Origin: JAOAJF01 sp046295675
GTDB lineage: Archaea; Micrarchaeota; Micrarchaeia; Anstonellales; Anstonellaceae
Assembly (NCBI GenBank): GCA_046295675.1
Contig: JBKBMW010000031.1
Location: 1 to 8,785, forward strand
DNA: 8,785 nt
Direction of reading: 5' to 3'
In this document: positions 1 to 6,389 of the stretch, piece after piece
Position numbering within the stretch: the stretch's first letter is position 1
How the letters are laid out: every line of letters begins with the position of its first letter
Translations under genes and position numbers: made by a program
The notes under the pieces: generated by a model
Seen by the model: the letters and a program-made list of their open reading frames with translations, nothing else
Database searches by the model: none
Told to the model about the DNA's origin: nothing

Positions 1-257
1 GTTTTTCCATAATGATTACAGGGTTCTAAATTCACATAGAGTGTGGAATTAGCAAGTTTTTTCTTCCAATTTTTATATCTTTTTTTTACATTTTCAATAG
101 CTTGGACTTCTGCATGATTTTTACCAGCTTTTTTATGATAACCTACTCCAACAATTTTATTTTTTTTTACTATTATAGCTCCAACATAAGGGTTTGGGGA
201 GGGTTTTCCTTTTTTTGCTAATTTAAAAACCATCCTCATTATTTTTTCATCTTTCAT
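1..257 (-). CDS. ribD: RibD-type pyrimidine deaminase, N-terminal part (cut by window edge)
   Basis: The visible 85 residues match the zinc deaminase domain of RibD, which removes an amino group from the pyrimidine made by GTP cyclohydrolase II. Seen directly: PNPYVGAIIV at residues 21-30, HAEVQA at 48-53 (H48 is the expected zinc ligand and E50 the proton shuttle), and LEPCNHYGK at 78-85 with zinc ligand C80. The second cysteine of the usual PPC motif would lie just outside the window. The ATG at 257 is preferred because GAGGA lies eight bases upstream (270-266); the ATG at 250 is in another frame and stops at once. The gene overlaps the ribA end by 11 bases, so it is probably translated with it. 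Whether a C-terminal reductase domain follows cannot be seen. This deaminase type is usual in bacteria and known in only some archaea. Confidence 0.9.
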   Translation of the reverse strand, partial: MKDEKIMRMVFKLAKKGKPSPNPYVGAIIVKKNKIVGVGYHKKAGKNHAEVQAIENVKKRYKNWKKKLANSTLYVNLEPCNHYGK

Positions 258-888
258 TTTTTACATCCTCTTGTTCATCCTCAACAAATTGCAATAAATG
301 CCCAAGTTTTTCTTTTTTTGTTTTTAAATATTTTTTAGAAAATCTGCTTCCGATAATCGGAATTAAAATTCTTTTTGCAATCTTTATTCCATACCCTTTT
401 AATTGATTAATTTTTATTGGATTATTCGAAATAATTGCGATAGATTTTATTTTCAAAAATTTTAGTATTTTTGCTGCAATCCAATATTCTCTTTCATCTT
501 TTTTAAATCCAAGTTCTAAATTTGCTTCTATAGTGTCCAAACCCTTATCTTGAAGTTCATATGCTCTTATTTTATTTGCAAGGCCAATCCCTCTTCCTTC
601 CTGGTCCAAATAAAGTAAGACTCCTTTTTTTTGTTTTGCTATGTACTCCATTGCTTTTGTGTATTGTTCTCTACAATCACACCTCAAAGAGCCAAGAGCA
701 TCTCCTGTCAAACATTTTGAATGTATTCTACAAACAACTTCTTTTTGGTTTTTGATATCTCCCTTTACAATTGCAAGGTGTACCTTTTTTTCATGGTCTT
801 CAAAACAATAGAGTAAAAATTTTCCCCATACAGTTGGAAAACTTGCTTTGGCTATCATACTTATTTTTCTTTTTTTCTTTTTTATCAT
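247..888 (-). CDS. ribA: GTP cyclohydrolase II (stand-alone RibA)
   Basis: This enzyme opens GTP to 2,5-diamino-6-ribosylamino-pyrimidinone 5'-phosphate, releasing formate and pyrophosphate, the first step of the GTP branch of riboflavin synthesis. The zinc site is clear: C59, C70 and C72 in CLTGDALGSLRCDC. Other family motifs are LDQEGRGIGLANKIRAY (94-110), the substrate and catalytic stretch FKKDERE (128-134, with D131 and R133) and ISNNPIKI (153-160). The C-terminal GHLL is also family-like. At 213 residues it matches stand-alone RibA (E. coli is near 196) and is not fused to RibB. The ATG at 888 has a weak AAAGG seven bases upstream; an internal ATG at 858 lacks any such site. Many archaea use GTP cyclohydrolase III plus ArfB instead, so this is the form more common in bacteria. 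Confidence 0.96.
   Translation of the reverse strand: MIKKKKRKISMIAKASFPTVWGKFLLYCFEDHEKKVHLAIVKGDIKNQKEVVCRIHSKCLTGDALGSLRCDCREQYTKAMEYIAKQKKGVLLYLDQEGRGIGLANKIRAYELQDKGLDTIEANLELGFKKDEREYWIAAKILKFLKIKSIAIISNNPIKINQLKGYGIKIAKRILIPIIGSRFSKKYLKTKKEKLGHLLQFVEDEQEDVKNER
266..270 (-). promoter_or_regulatory. Ribosome binding site of ribD
   Basis: On the minus strand GAGGA lies inside the end of ribA, eight bases before the ATG at 257. It fixes the ribD start and shows that the two genes are read from one message. Confidence 0.6.
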
Positions 889-918
889 TTTCTTGCCTTT
901 TTTGTAATCGTTTTCAAT

Positions 919-1329
919 TCAAATTTTTTCTATTGTATTTTTCATTTTTATAGCTGCTTCCATTGCCCTAATAGCATATTCCTGTACTCTTTTTTTAGCT
1001 TTTTCATAACTTGCTCCAGGGCCTATTATTCCAAACAAAATTGGTTTTTTGGTATTTAAAGAAAGCTCCTGTAATGTTTTGGCTAATGCCTGAGCAATCA
1101 CCCTATCATGTTCAGTCTGCCCTTTAACTATTGCACCCAAGCAAACTACTGCATCAATCTCTTTTATTTCAGCTAATTTTTGCACCACTAATGGCATGTC
1201 ATATGCTCCTGGCACCAGTACTTTTTTTATTATCTTTATATTCTTTTTTTGTGCAAATTCAATTGCTTCATCCTCCATTTTTTTTGTAAGTTCTCTATTG
1301 AATTCAGAAACTACTAATCCTATTCTCAT
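919..1329 (-). CDS. ribH: 6,7-dimethyl-8-ribityllumazine synthase
   Basis: RibH condenses the ribityl-aminouracil from the GTP branch with dihydroxybutanone phosphate from RibB to give lumazine, the direct precursor of riboflavin. Seen motifs are SEFNRE (8-13, with the ring-stacking F10), VPGAYDMP (39-46) and GAIVKGQTEHD (65-75), containing the expected catalytic H74. The segment GIIGPGASYEKAKKR (100-114) replaces the usual bacterial threonine-rich stretch and resembles the archaeal enzymes such as Methanocaldococcus MJ0303. The length of 136 residues also fits the shorter archaeal form. The start ATG at 1329 is preceded by AGGGAGA. It lies 20 bases after ribC and 30 before ribA, within the same operon. 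The family usually forms pentamers or 60-mer shells; the assembly state here cannot be read from sequence. Confidence 0.95.
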   Translation of the reverse strand: MRIGLVVSEFNRELTKKMEDEAIEFAQKKNIKIIKKVLVPGAYDMPLVVQKLAEIKEIDAVVCLGAIVKGQTEHDRVIAQALAKTLQELSLNTKKPILFGIIGPGASYEKAKKRVQEYAIRAMEAAIKMKNTIEKI

Positions 1330-1349
1330 ATCTCTCCCTTTTGAAATTT

Positions 1350-1844
1350 CTAAAATTTTATTTCTCCTTCATCTTCTCTCCCTTGCCTTATCCCCTTTCC
1401 AGCATTTTCAATTAGTTTATCTGGATAATAAATTAGGTTCAGTGCATTTTCGACATGTTTTCTTATTCTGTTTTGAGTTAATTTGTAAAAGTCCTTTTCA
1501 TCTAATTCCCCATTCTTCATGCTTTCTTTTAGATGTACAAAGACTTCTATAACATGCTTTGAAAATTTGAGCATTACTTGTTGAATTGCTGTTGAGGCTT
1601 CATGAGCACAAATTTGATCAATATCAGATGCACCAACCATTCCCAAAGCCATTACTATATCGCATTTATCCTTTTCAAAAAAAATCTGGCATTCTACAGC
1701 CAAATCCTTTATTCCTGGAACAGTTCTTCTTATATACTCTATTTTCGGATAATTTTTTTTTTCATTTATTTGTTCTATTTTTTCTATAGCAATTTTTCCC
1801 ATGTTTATTCTTGAGAACATAGTATCTACTATTCCAATTTTCAT
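1350..1844 (-). CDS. ribC: Archaeal-type riboflavin synthase
   Basis: This enzyme converts two lumazine molecules into one riboflavin and one ribityl-aminouracil. It belongs to the archaeal RibC family (Methanothermobacter RibC, MJ1184), which is related to lumazine synthase and not to the bacterial two-barrel riboflavin synthase. Seen motifs: GIVDTMFSRINMGKIAI (4-20), TVPGIKDLAVEC (41-52), CDIVMALGMVGA (61-72), CAHEAS (79-84), IEVFVH (99-104) and AGKGIRQGREDEG (148-160). Its 164 residues fit the family (about 155). As I recall the family, IEVFVH is normally followed by EDE; here the residues are LKE. The start ATG overlaps the ribB stop as ATGA (1844-1841), with a strong GGGGAG site just upstream inside ribB. 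This gene is one of the best indicators that the organism is an archaeon. Confidence 0.96.
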   Translation of the reverse strand: MKIGIVDTMFSRINMGKIAIEKIEQINEKKNYPKIEYIRRTVPGIKDLAVECQIFFEKDKCDIVMALGMVGASDIDQICAHEASTAIQQVMLKFSKHVIEVFVHLKESMKNGELDEKDFYKLTQNRIRKHVENALNLIYYPDKLIENAGKGIRQGREDEGEIKF

Positions 1845-2518
1845 TTTCTCCCCTTTCTTTGATCCAGCTCCTCAAAATCCATCGATTCCATTACCACTAA
1901 TCTCTTTTTTTTAGCATATTCTTTTGCTTTTTTAAATTCCATGGCTTTATAATCCTCACCTAACATTTCACTAATAACCATTACTGGGCTAAGGCCTGCT
2001 CTTTTTGCTAATTCTATACTGTATTCACTATGTCCTTTTCTTTTATTTAAATTCTCAGCTATTAATAAAGGTATATGTCCAGGAGAATAAAAATTTTTTA
2101 CAAATTCTGCTTTTAATTTTTTTTTGTCTTTATTTTTTGAAACCATCTTTTCAAATTCTTTTATTGTTTTTGCTCTATCTTCATCCGAGATACCAGTATA
2201 GCATTTTTTTGAATTTATATAAATACTAAAAGCTGGACTATCTCCATAAGGAGTTTTTTTAACTGTAAGCTTCCTATATACTCCTTTTAGTTCAAGAAGT
2301 TTTTTATTAAAAAAATCCAAACCGAGTTTTTTTGCAATATCTTTGTTTATTACAAGACAAATCATCCCACCTGCTTCATTTCTAAGTGTCTTTATTACCT
2401 TGGGGGTACAAAAAGAGGCATGTATAACTAAATCTGCTTCTTTTTCTCTATTGGGAGAATCACAAATTATTAAAAATTTTCCTTTTTTAAGAGAGTTTAT
2501 AGCTTTTACAATCTTCAT
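1841..2518 (-). CDS. ribB: 3,4-dihydroxy-2-butanone 4-phosphate synthase
   Basis: RibB turns ribulose 5-phosphate into dihydroxybutanone phosphate and formate, the second substrate for RibH. Seen motifs: the acidic metal-binding loop DSPNREKEAD (20-29, with E25 and E27), EAGGMICLVI (48-57), TGISDEDRAKT (108-118), SPGHIPLL (145-152), GHSEYSIELAKRAGL (162-176) and ISEMLGEDYKAM (182-193). The 225 residues equal a single RibB domain, with no fused RibA domain, like MJ0055. The stretch VSKNKDKKKLKAEF (126-139) is unusually lysine rich, as is usual for this genome. The ATG shares one base with the hisS stop (TAATG, 2520-2516) and has AGGT six bases upstream within hisS, so its translation is probably coupled to hisS. 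Position 26, Lys here, varies between family members (Gly in MJ0055, Asn in E. coli). Confidence 0.95.
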   Translation of the reverse strand: MKIVKAINSLKKGKFLIICDSPNREKEADLVIHASFCTPKVIKTLRNEAGGMICLVINKDIAKKLGLDFFNKKLLELKGVYRKLTVKKTPYGDSPAFSIYINSKKCYTGISDEDRAKTIKEFEKMVSKNKDKKKLKAEFVKNFYSPGHIPLLIAENLNKRKGHSEYSIELAKRAGLSPVMVISEMLGEDYKAMEFKKAKEYAKKKRLVVMESMDFEELDQRKGRK

Positions 2519-3756
2519 TATCTTACCTTTTTTTCAAGTTCGCCTACTAATTCTTCAAATCCAAGTTTTTTTTGTTCCCCATTTAGAAGGTTTTTAAGTG
2601 TGTATTCTTTTTTCTCTACTTCTTCCTTTCCTATTATTACAACATAATAAAAGTTAATGCTTGCATACTCTAACTTTCCACTCAATTTTCTTTCAGTAAT
2701 ATCACATATCGCTTCTATCCCATTGCTGCGAAGTTTTCTTGCAAGTTCTATTGCATATTTGTAATATTCATCTTGCGTAGAAACTATATATATTGGTTTT
2801 TTTTGTTTTATTTTATTTTCTTTATTTTGTTTTTGCATCAAAAGCAAAAGTCGCTCTAATCCAAAAGATATCCCAACTGCAGGTTCTCCTTTTCCATACA
2901 AAGAAAGCAATTCATCATATCTTCCTCCTCCTGCAACAGAACCAAATTCTTTTGTTAACTTTATTTCAAAGACAGTAGAGGTATAGTAAGCAAGGCCTCT
3001 TGCCAGAGAAAAATCAACTTTTATTTTTTCTTGGTTTATGTTATAATCGTTTAATAATATTTCAACTATCTCTTTTATTCTTTTATAGCCATCTGGGCAT
3101 ATCTCACTTGCAGTTTTCATATCTAAAGAAAAAAGTTTTTCTATAAGTTCTTTTTGAAGTTGAATTTTTTCAAGTTCTTTTTTTATTTCATCTTCTCCAA
3201 CCTTGTCTGTTTTATCCAAAAGTCTAAGAATTTTATTTTCATTTTGACCTTGTTTATATTTTTTTATCAAAGCACTCAATATCTCTCGATTATTTATTAT
3301 AACTTGATATTCTTTAAAGCCAAGTTTTTCTAAAATTTCACACCCCATCGCAATAATTTCAGCATCTGCTTTTGGACTTGAGGTTCCAAAGATATCTGCA
3401 TCTAACTGATAGAATTCCCTCAATCTTCCCTTTTGAGGTTCTTCCCTTCTCCAAACCAGTCCAAGAGAATAACGTTTATATGGTTTTGGGATAGAAGAAC
3501 TTGCTATAAACCTTGCACTTCCAACTGTTAAATCAAAGCGTAAACCATAATCTGAGTCTTCAATTCTAAAAATTTGCCCAGTAATCTCTTCACCTGATTT
3601 TGCATTTAATACTGTAAGCATTTCCATTGCAGGTGTATAAAGTGGCTCATATCCCCATTCACTATAAATCTGTTCTATTATTTTTTTAATCTCTGTTATG
3701 GCCCTTGCTTCTTCAAACGCATAATCCTTTGTTCCCTTCGGAAGCTGAAAAGCCAT
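2518..3756 (-). CDS. hisS: Histidine-tRNA ligase
   Basis: A cytosolic class II aminoacyl-tRNA synthetase that charges tRNA-His with histidine. The N-terminus PKGTKDY (6-12) is typical. Motif 2 spans about 99-124 (VWRREEPQKGRLREFYQ, then LDADIFG). The histidine-specific loop LARGLAYYTSTVFE is at 251-264, GGGRYDELL at 276-284, and motif 3 AVGISFGLERL at 293-303. A C-terminal anticodon-binding domain fills about 321-412. The 412-residue length is normal. The stretch DLTVGSAR (75-82) has Gly-Ser where many homologues have Pro-Leu or Pro-Phe; related archaeal forms may share this. The start at 3756 is set by AGGTGA four bases upstream (3766-3761). It is the first gene of the unit that continues into ribB, an unexpected partner, and it diverges from the PC4-like gene. 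Confidence 0.97.
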   Translation of the reverse strand: MAFQLPKGTKDYAFEEARAITEIKKIIEQIYSEWGYEPLYTPAMEMLTVLNAKSGEEITGQIFRIEDSDYGLRFDLTVGSARFIASSSIPKPYKRYSLGLVWRREEPQKGRLREFYQLDADIFGTSSPKADAEIIAMGCEILEKLGFKEYQVIINNREILSALIKKYKQGQNENKILRLLDKTDKVGEDEIKKELEKIQLQKELIEKLFSLDMKTASEICPDGYKRIKEIVEILLNDYNINQEKIKVDFSLARGLAYYTSTVFEIKLTKEFGSVAGGGRYDELLSLYGKGEPAVGISFGLERLLLLMQKQNKENKIKQKKPIYIVSTQDEYYKYAIELARKLRSNGIEAICDITERKLSGKLEYASINFYYVVIIGKEEVEKKEYTLKNLLNGEQKKLGFEELVGELEKKVR

Positions 3757-3802
3757 TTTTTCACCTTTAATTAACCTTCAATGTTAGAATTATATTTTTT
3801 AT

Positions 3803-3812
3803 CTTTTATAAT
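3803..3812. promoter_or_regulatory. Candidate shared TATA element between hisS and the PC4-like gene
   Basis: The sequence TTTTATAAT (3804-3812) reads as ATTATAAAAG on the minus strand, so it resembles an archaeal TATA box in both directions. Counting about 26 bases from its centre predicts starts near 3834 (plus) and 3782 (minus). Both would give short leaders that contain the ribosome binding sites at 3841-3844 and 3766-3761. On the minus strand a purine-rich AAAAG precedes it, which could be a TFB recognition element. This is inference from spacing in a region that is AT-rich anyway. Confidence 0.35.
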
Positions 3813-3849
3813 CTTTTAGTTAAAATTAAAGTGTTTAACTGGTGTAAAA

Positions 3850-4056
3850 ATGGTTGAAGAAGAATTTGGAAGAATACAAAAAAGTAAGAATGTGGAGATA
3901 GTAGTCAAAAGAGATGATTATGGTGGTAAACCCTCCATTTCAATCAGAGAATATGTAAAAAGTCAAAACTTCACTGGCTTTACAAAAAATGGAACAAGAA
4001 TTCCATTAGAAAAATGGAATGAATTCAGAGAACTTATAAATAAGGTAAAAGTTTAA
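3850..4056 (+). CDS. PC4/Sub1-like ssDNA-binding transcription coactivator
   Basis: The 68 residues correspond to the core single-stranded-DNA-binding domain of the PC4 (p15) family. Seen features: a first strand region VEIVVKR (15-21), the glycine-containing turn followed by SISIREYV (29-36), which matches the family's strand-plus-REY pattern, TKNGTRIPLE (45-54) and a C-terminal helix WNEFRELINKV (56-66). Family members bind single-stranded or melted DNA as dimers through the long C-terminal helix and assist transcription or protect unwound DNA. No extra domain is present. The ATG at 3850 is preceded by GGTG (3841-3844) at five bases. The gene is a single plus-strand unit, divergent from hisS and converging on the thioredoxin gene only 25 bases away. 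Exact role in this cell is inferred from the family. Confidence 0.85.
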   Translation: MVEEEFGRIQKSKNVEIVVKRDDYGGKPSISIREYVKSQNFTGFTKNGTRIPLEKWNEFRELINKVKV

Positions 4057-4080
4057 TTTTATCTTTTCTTATTTTTAATT
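4057..4080 (+). terminator. T-rich probable terminator of the PC4-like gene
   Basis: The 25-base gap between the converging genes contains several T runs on the plus strand (TTTT, TTTT, TTTTT) directly after the stop codon, and no hairpin. Archaeal RNA polymerase can stop at such tracts. The opposite strand is A-rich here, so this would serve only the plus-strand gene. Confidence 0.4.
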
Positions 4081-4081
4081 T

Positions 4082-4396
4082 TCAACTCTCTATATACTCT
4101 TTGAGCCATTCCATTATTTCATTTTTTGGTCCAAAACCTATTCTTTTATCTACTTCATTTCCTTTTGAAAAAAGTATTAATGTTGGTACCCCGGAGATTT
4201 GATACTGATCTGCCAATTCATTTTGTTCATCTACATTAACTTTTCCAAAAGACACATCTGGCATTTCTTTTTCTATCTGATCTAAGATTGGACTTAACAT
4301 TCTGCATGGTCCACACCAGGGGGCCCAAAAATCTACCAAAACCAATTTTCCATTTATGAATTTTTGAAAATTCTCCTTTGTTAATTCAGTTGGCAT
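4082..4396 (-). CDS. trxA: Thioredoxin
   Basis: A small cytosolic disulfide reductase of 104 residues, the usual thioredoxin length. The active site WCGPC is at 27-31 (C28 and C31) in the context VDFWAPWCGPCRML, with buried D22. The cis-proline is P71 in SGVPTLILF, and the C-terminal GFGPKNEIMEWL matches the last strand and helix of the fold. No signal peptide or membrane segment is present, so it acts in the cytoplasm. The start at 4396 is preceded by AGGTGA (4406-4401) at four bases. It follows scpB in the same direction after 54 bases; an AT-rich TATA-like stretch near 4426-4438 could give it its own promoter, so it need not be in the scp operon. No thioredoxin reductase lies in the window. 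Confidence 0.96.
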   Translation of the reverse strand: MPTELTKENFQKFINGKLVLVDFWAPWCGPCRMLSPILDQIEKEMPDVSFGKVNVDEQNELADQYQISGVPTLILFSKGNEVDKRIGFGPKNEIMEWLKEYIES

Positions 4397-4450
4397 TTTC
4401 TCACCTATTTTATTTTTATATTAATCTTTTTATTTATTTAGCAATAAAAT

Positions 4451-5320
4451 TTATAGGCCAAAGTATTGATTAAATTTTTCAGTTAATTTTATTTTAGATG
4501 TTCTTCCTGTAGGAATTGTTTTAATAAATCCTTTTTCTTCTAGTTCTTTAACATCCTCATAAATCTGGCTTCCGAGTTTTTTGAATAATTCTCTTTTTGT
4601 AATATTTTCATTTTTTGCTATAAATGCAAGGGTTTTTAAAGAGTGTTTTGTGATGTCTGCCTCCTTAGCAAATTGTTTTACTGCAGGTGCATAGCTTGGT
4701 TTTATCCTCATTACCCACTTATTTTTCAATTCGTTTGAAATTTCAATGGCACTATTATTTGCGTTATACTTTTGCTGAAGTTGTTCTACTAATTTTTGAG
4801 TTTCCTGTGTTCGCTTACCAATTAATTTTGCCAATGCCTCTATACTCAATCCATCCACTGCCATAAAAAGTGCAGCTTCTAAAACTGCAACCGGATCATT
4901 TTTATCAATATTTGGATCTGGGACTATACTTTCTACTTTTTCTAATTCTACCTGTTCTATTAAAGGCGAATTATAATTTATAGTAAAATTTTCAAAAAGA
5001 ATCTTTTCCTGTTCCAAAATTTTCAAAAAAGTAATATACTTCTCTTCTATATTCTCATTATTTTTTTCTAAACCCAAATCCTTCTTTTCTCTCTCTTTTT
5101 TTTCATCTCTTTCAACTTTATTATTTTTTTTCTCTACTTCATCTTGTTTTTTTTCAATTGTTTTTTCAATTATTTTCTCTATATCTAATTCTTTTTCCTC
5201 TTTTTTCTTTTCCTCTTTTTTTATAATATTTCCTGTTTGGTCAGTTTTGATTATCCCTAATGGCTGATTTGTTGTATTTGAACTAGGTTTTATATACACA
5301 TAAACCTTTGTTTTTTTCAT
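4451..5320 (-). CDS. scpB: ScpB, condensin subunit with charged N-terminal extension
   Basis: ScpB is a winged-helix protein that binds the kleisin ScpA in the SMC-ScpAB complex, which compacts and separates chromosomes. The family core occupies about 144-289: AVLEAALFMAVDGLSIEALA (145-164), then KHSLKTLAFIAKNENITKREL (225-245), the second winged helix with YEDVKELEEKGFIKT (254-268), and the family ending FNQYFGL. In front sits a non-core part of about 140 residues, with a Lys/Glu-rich segment at 34-96 that looks like a disordered or coiled-coil stretch; common ScpB proteins are about 190 residues in total. The first residues, KVYVYIKP, are strand-like and not charged. The start at 5320 has a strong GAGGAGA site (5329-5323) that begins in the scpA stop codon, so scpA and scpB are one operon. 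Confidence 0.88.
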   Translation of the reverse strand: MKKTKVYVYIKPSSNTTNQPLGIIKTDQTGNIIKKEEKKKEEKELDIEKIIEKTIEKKQDEVEKKNNKVERDEKKEREKKDLGLEKNNENIEEKYITFLKILEQEKILFENFTINYNSPLIEQVELEKVESIVPDPNIDKNDPVAVLEAALFMAVDGLSIEALAKLIGKRTQETQKLVEQLQQKYNANNSAIEISNELKNKWVMRIKPSYAPAVKQFAKEADITKHSLKTLAFIAKNENITKRELFKKLGSQIYEDVKELEEKGFIKTIPTGRTSKIKLTEKFNQYFGL

Positions 5321-5322
5321 AT

Positions 5323-5329
5323 TCTCCTC
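5323..5329 (-). promoter_or_regulatory. Ribosome binding site of scpB
   Basis: GAGGAGA on the minus strand starts at the last base of the scpA stop codon and ends two bases before the scpB ATG. This strong site supports the start at 5320 and the inclusion of the charged N-terminal extension in the protein. Confidence 0.6.
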
Positions 5330-6075
5330 TATTTATTTTTATCTGTTAATCTAATAAAAATATCTCCAAAAAATGTTTCTTGTACAATACTTATTTTTTC
5401 TTTTTGGGCTAAAAACAAAATAGGTATTAGAGTATATATAATACTTTTACGGGTTTTGCTATCAAGCAAAGCAGAAAACATCACAAGATTATAACTATCT
5501 GCTAAACTCACTATTTTTTGATATATCCTCTCCATTTCTTTGTCCACTCTAAATTCATTTAATTTTATTTCCATCAATGGCATAAACTCTTGCAGTTCTT
5601 TTTGTGAAATTTTTTCCTCCCTTCGTTTTGTCTGTTCCATTACTTCTTCAATTGACTTTATAAGCTCCTGGAGGGTTATTCTTCCTTTTGGAGGCAATCT
5701 TCCTTTTAGCTCTATTGTTTGAATCTGTTCATAACTCAAATGCTCAGAAAAATCATCAAGAGTGGTCTGTTGTTCATACTCTAAAAAGCGGAAGGTTTTT
5801 ATTCGAAGCAAAATAGCTGCAGCCAAAACCAAATTTGCAGGAATTCTTAAATCTAAAAGTTGCATTTCTTTTACTTTTTCTATATATTTGGCAGTAATTT
5901 TTTCTATATCAATATTCCATGGGTCAATATCTTCTTGATAAATCATATCATAGAGCATTTCTCTCCATGTTGGATAATAAATTATTTCCTCAAGGTCAAG
6001 TTTTTTTTGGGGTTTAAGCTGTTCCTGTTGCATAATCAACTTCAAGTCATTGTTTTGCCTATCCGACATATCCAT
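5329..6075 (-). CDS. scpA: ScpA kleisin of the SMC condensin complex
   Basis: ScpA bridges the two heads of an SMC dimer and carries ScpB. The kleisin N-terminal domain spans about 36-100, with TWREMLYDMIYQEDIDPWNI (36-55) and LLDLRIPANLVLAAAILLRIK (73-93), both highly typical. A linker with acidic and arginine-rich parts follows, and the C-terminal winged helix that binds the other SMC head is about 170-245. The length of 248 is normal. Two ATG codons are possible, at 6075 and 6069. Neither has a ribosome binding site; a TATA box at 6099-6092 predicts transcription starting near 6070, which favours a leaderless message with the ATG at 6069. It follows the DUF357 gene by 47 bases and precedes scpB by nine. 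The smc gene is not in this window. Confidence 0.92.
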   Translation of the reverse strand: MDMSDRQNNDLKLIMQQEQLKPQKKLDLEEIIYYPTWREMLYDMIYQEDIDPWNIDIEKITAKYIEKVKEMQLLDLRIPANLVLAAAILLRIKTFRFLEYEQQTTLDDFSEHLSYEQIQTIELKGRLPPKGRITLQELIKSIEEVMEQTKRREEKISQKELQEFMPLMEIKLNEFRVDKEMERIYQKIVSLADSYNLVMFSALLDSKTRKSIIYTLIPILFLAQKEKISIVQETFFGDIFIRLTDKNK

Positions 6076-6091
6076 ATTTTTAGAATCAAAA

Positions 6092-6099
6092 ATTATAAA
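6092..6099 (-). promoter_or_regulatory. Probable TATA box of scpA
   Basis: On the minus strand TTTATAAT occurs with its centre 26 to 27 bases before the second possible ATG of scpA (6069) and about 21 before the first (6075). This is the spacing expected for an archaeal promoter driving a leaderless message, and no ribosome binding site lies in between. Confidence 0.45.
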
Positions 6100-6122
6100 T
6101 CTATTGTTTGAAGTGAATTTAT

Positions 6123-6368
6123 TTATTTTTTTATTTTTAAGTTTAGTCTAAAAGCATCTATTAATCCATGGGCATAGTTTATACAGCCAAAGGCAGTTAG
6201 ATAATCTTCTTTTTTTAGCCAGTATTTACTATCTTCGCAATATTTTTTTGCTAATTCTATTACCTCCAAATTATCTTGGTTTATTTTTATACCTTTTAGA
6301 TTTTGATAAAATTGTTCAATATCTGATTCTATTCTTTCCTTTTCCTTTTCTTTTTCTTTTTTTTCCAT
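6123..6368 (-). CDS. DUF357 family protein
   Basis: An 81-residue archaeal protein of unknown function. Its second half, LAKKYCEDSKYWLKKEDYLTAFGCINYAHGLIDA (39-72), shows the features of DUF357: two helices with a Tyr/Trp-rich face and the well-conserved CINYAHGLIDA ending. The first 13 residues are a Lys/Glu repeat. A longer reading from a TTG at 6431 would add 21 residues (including a Phe/Cys-rich run), but that codon has no ribosome binding site, whereas the ATG at 6368 lies about 27 bases after a TATA-like TTTAAAAAA and probably starts a leaderless message. The gene lies upstream of scpA in the same direction, with 47 bases and a separate promoter between them, and diverges from eL41. No catalytic motif is visible; the shape suggests a small helical hairpin binding another molecule. 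Confidence 0.8.
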   Translation of the reverse strand: MEKKEKEKEKERIESDIEQFYQNLKGIKINQDNLEVIELAKKYCEDSKYWLKKEDYLTAFGCINYAHGLIDAFRLNLKIKK

Positions 6369-6389
6369 ACAGAAAAAAAAACAAAAGGC

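Noticed and set aside
20..250. A separate gene start at the ATG at 250 overlapping the ribA stop as ATGA
   Set aside because: That frame meets a stop after three codons; the deaminase frame begins at 257 with a good ribosome binding site.
1196..1552. Plus-strand open frame of 118 codons across ribH and ribC
   Set aside because: Phe/Leu/Ser-rich composition is typical of antisense to Lys/Glu-rich genes, and it spans two well-supported genes.
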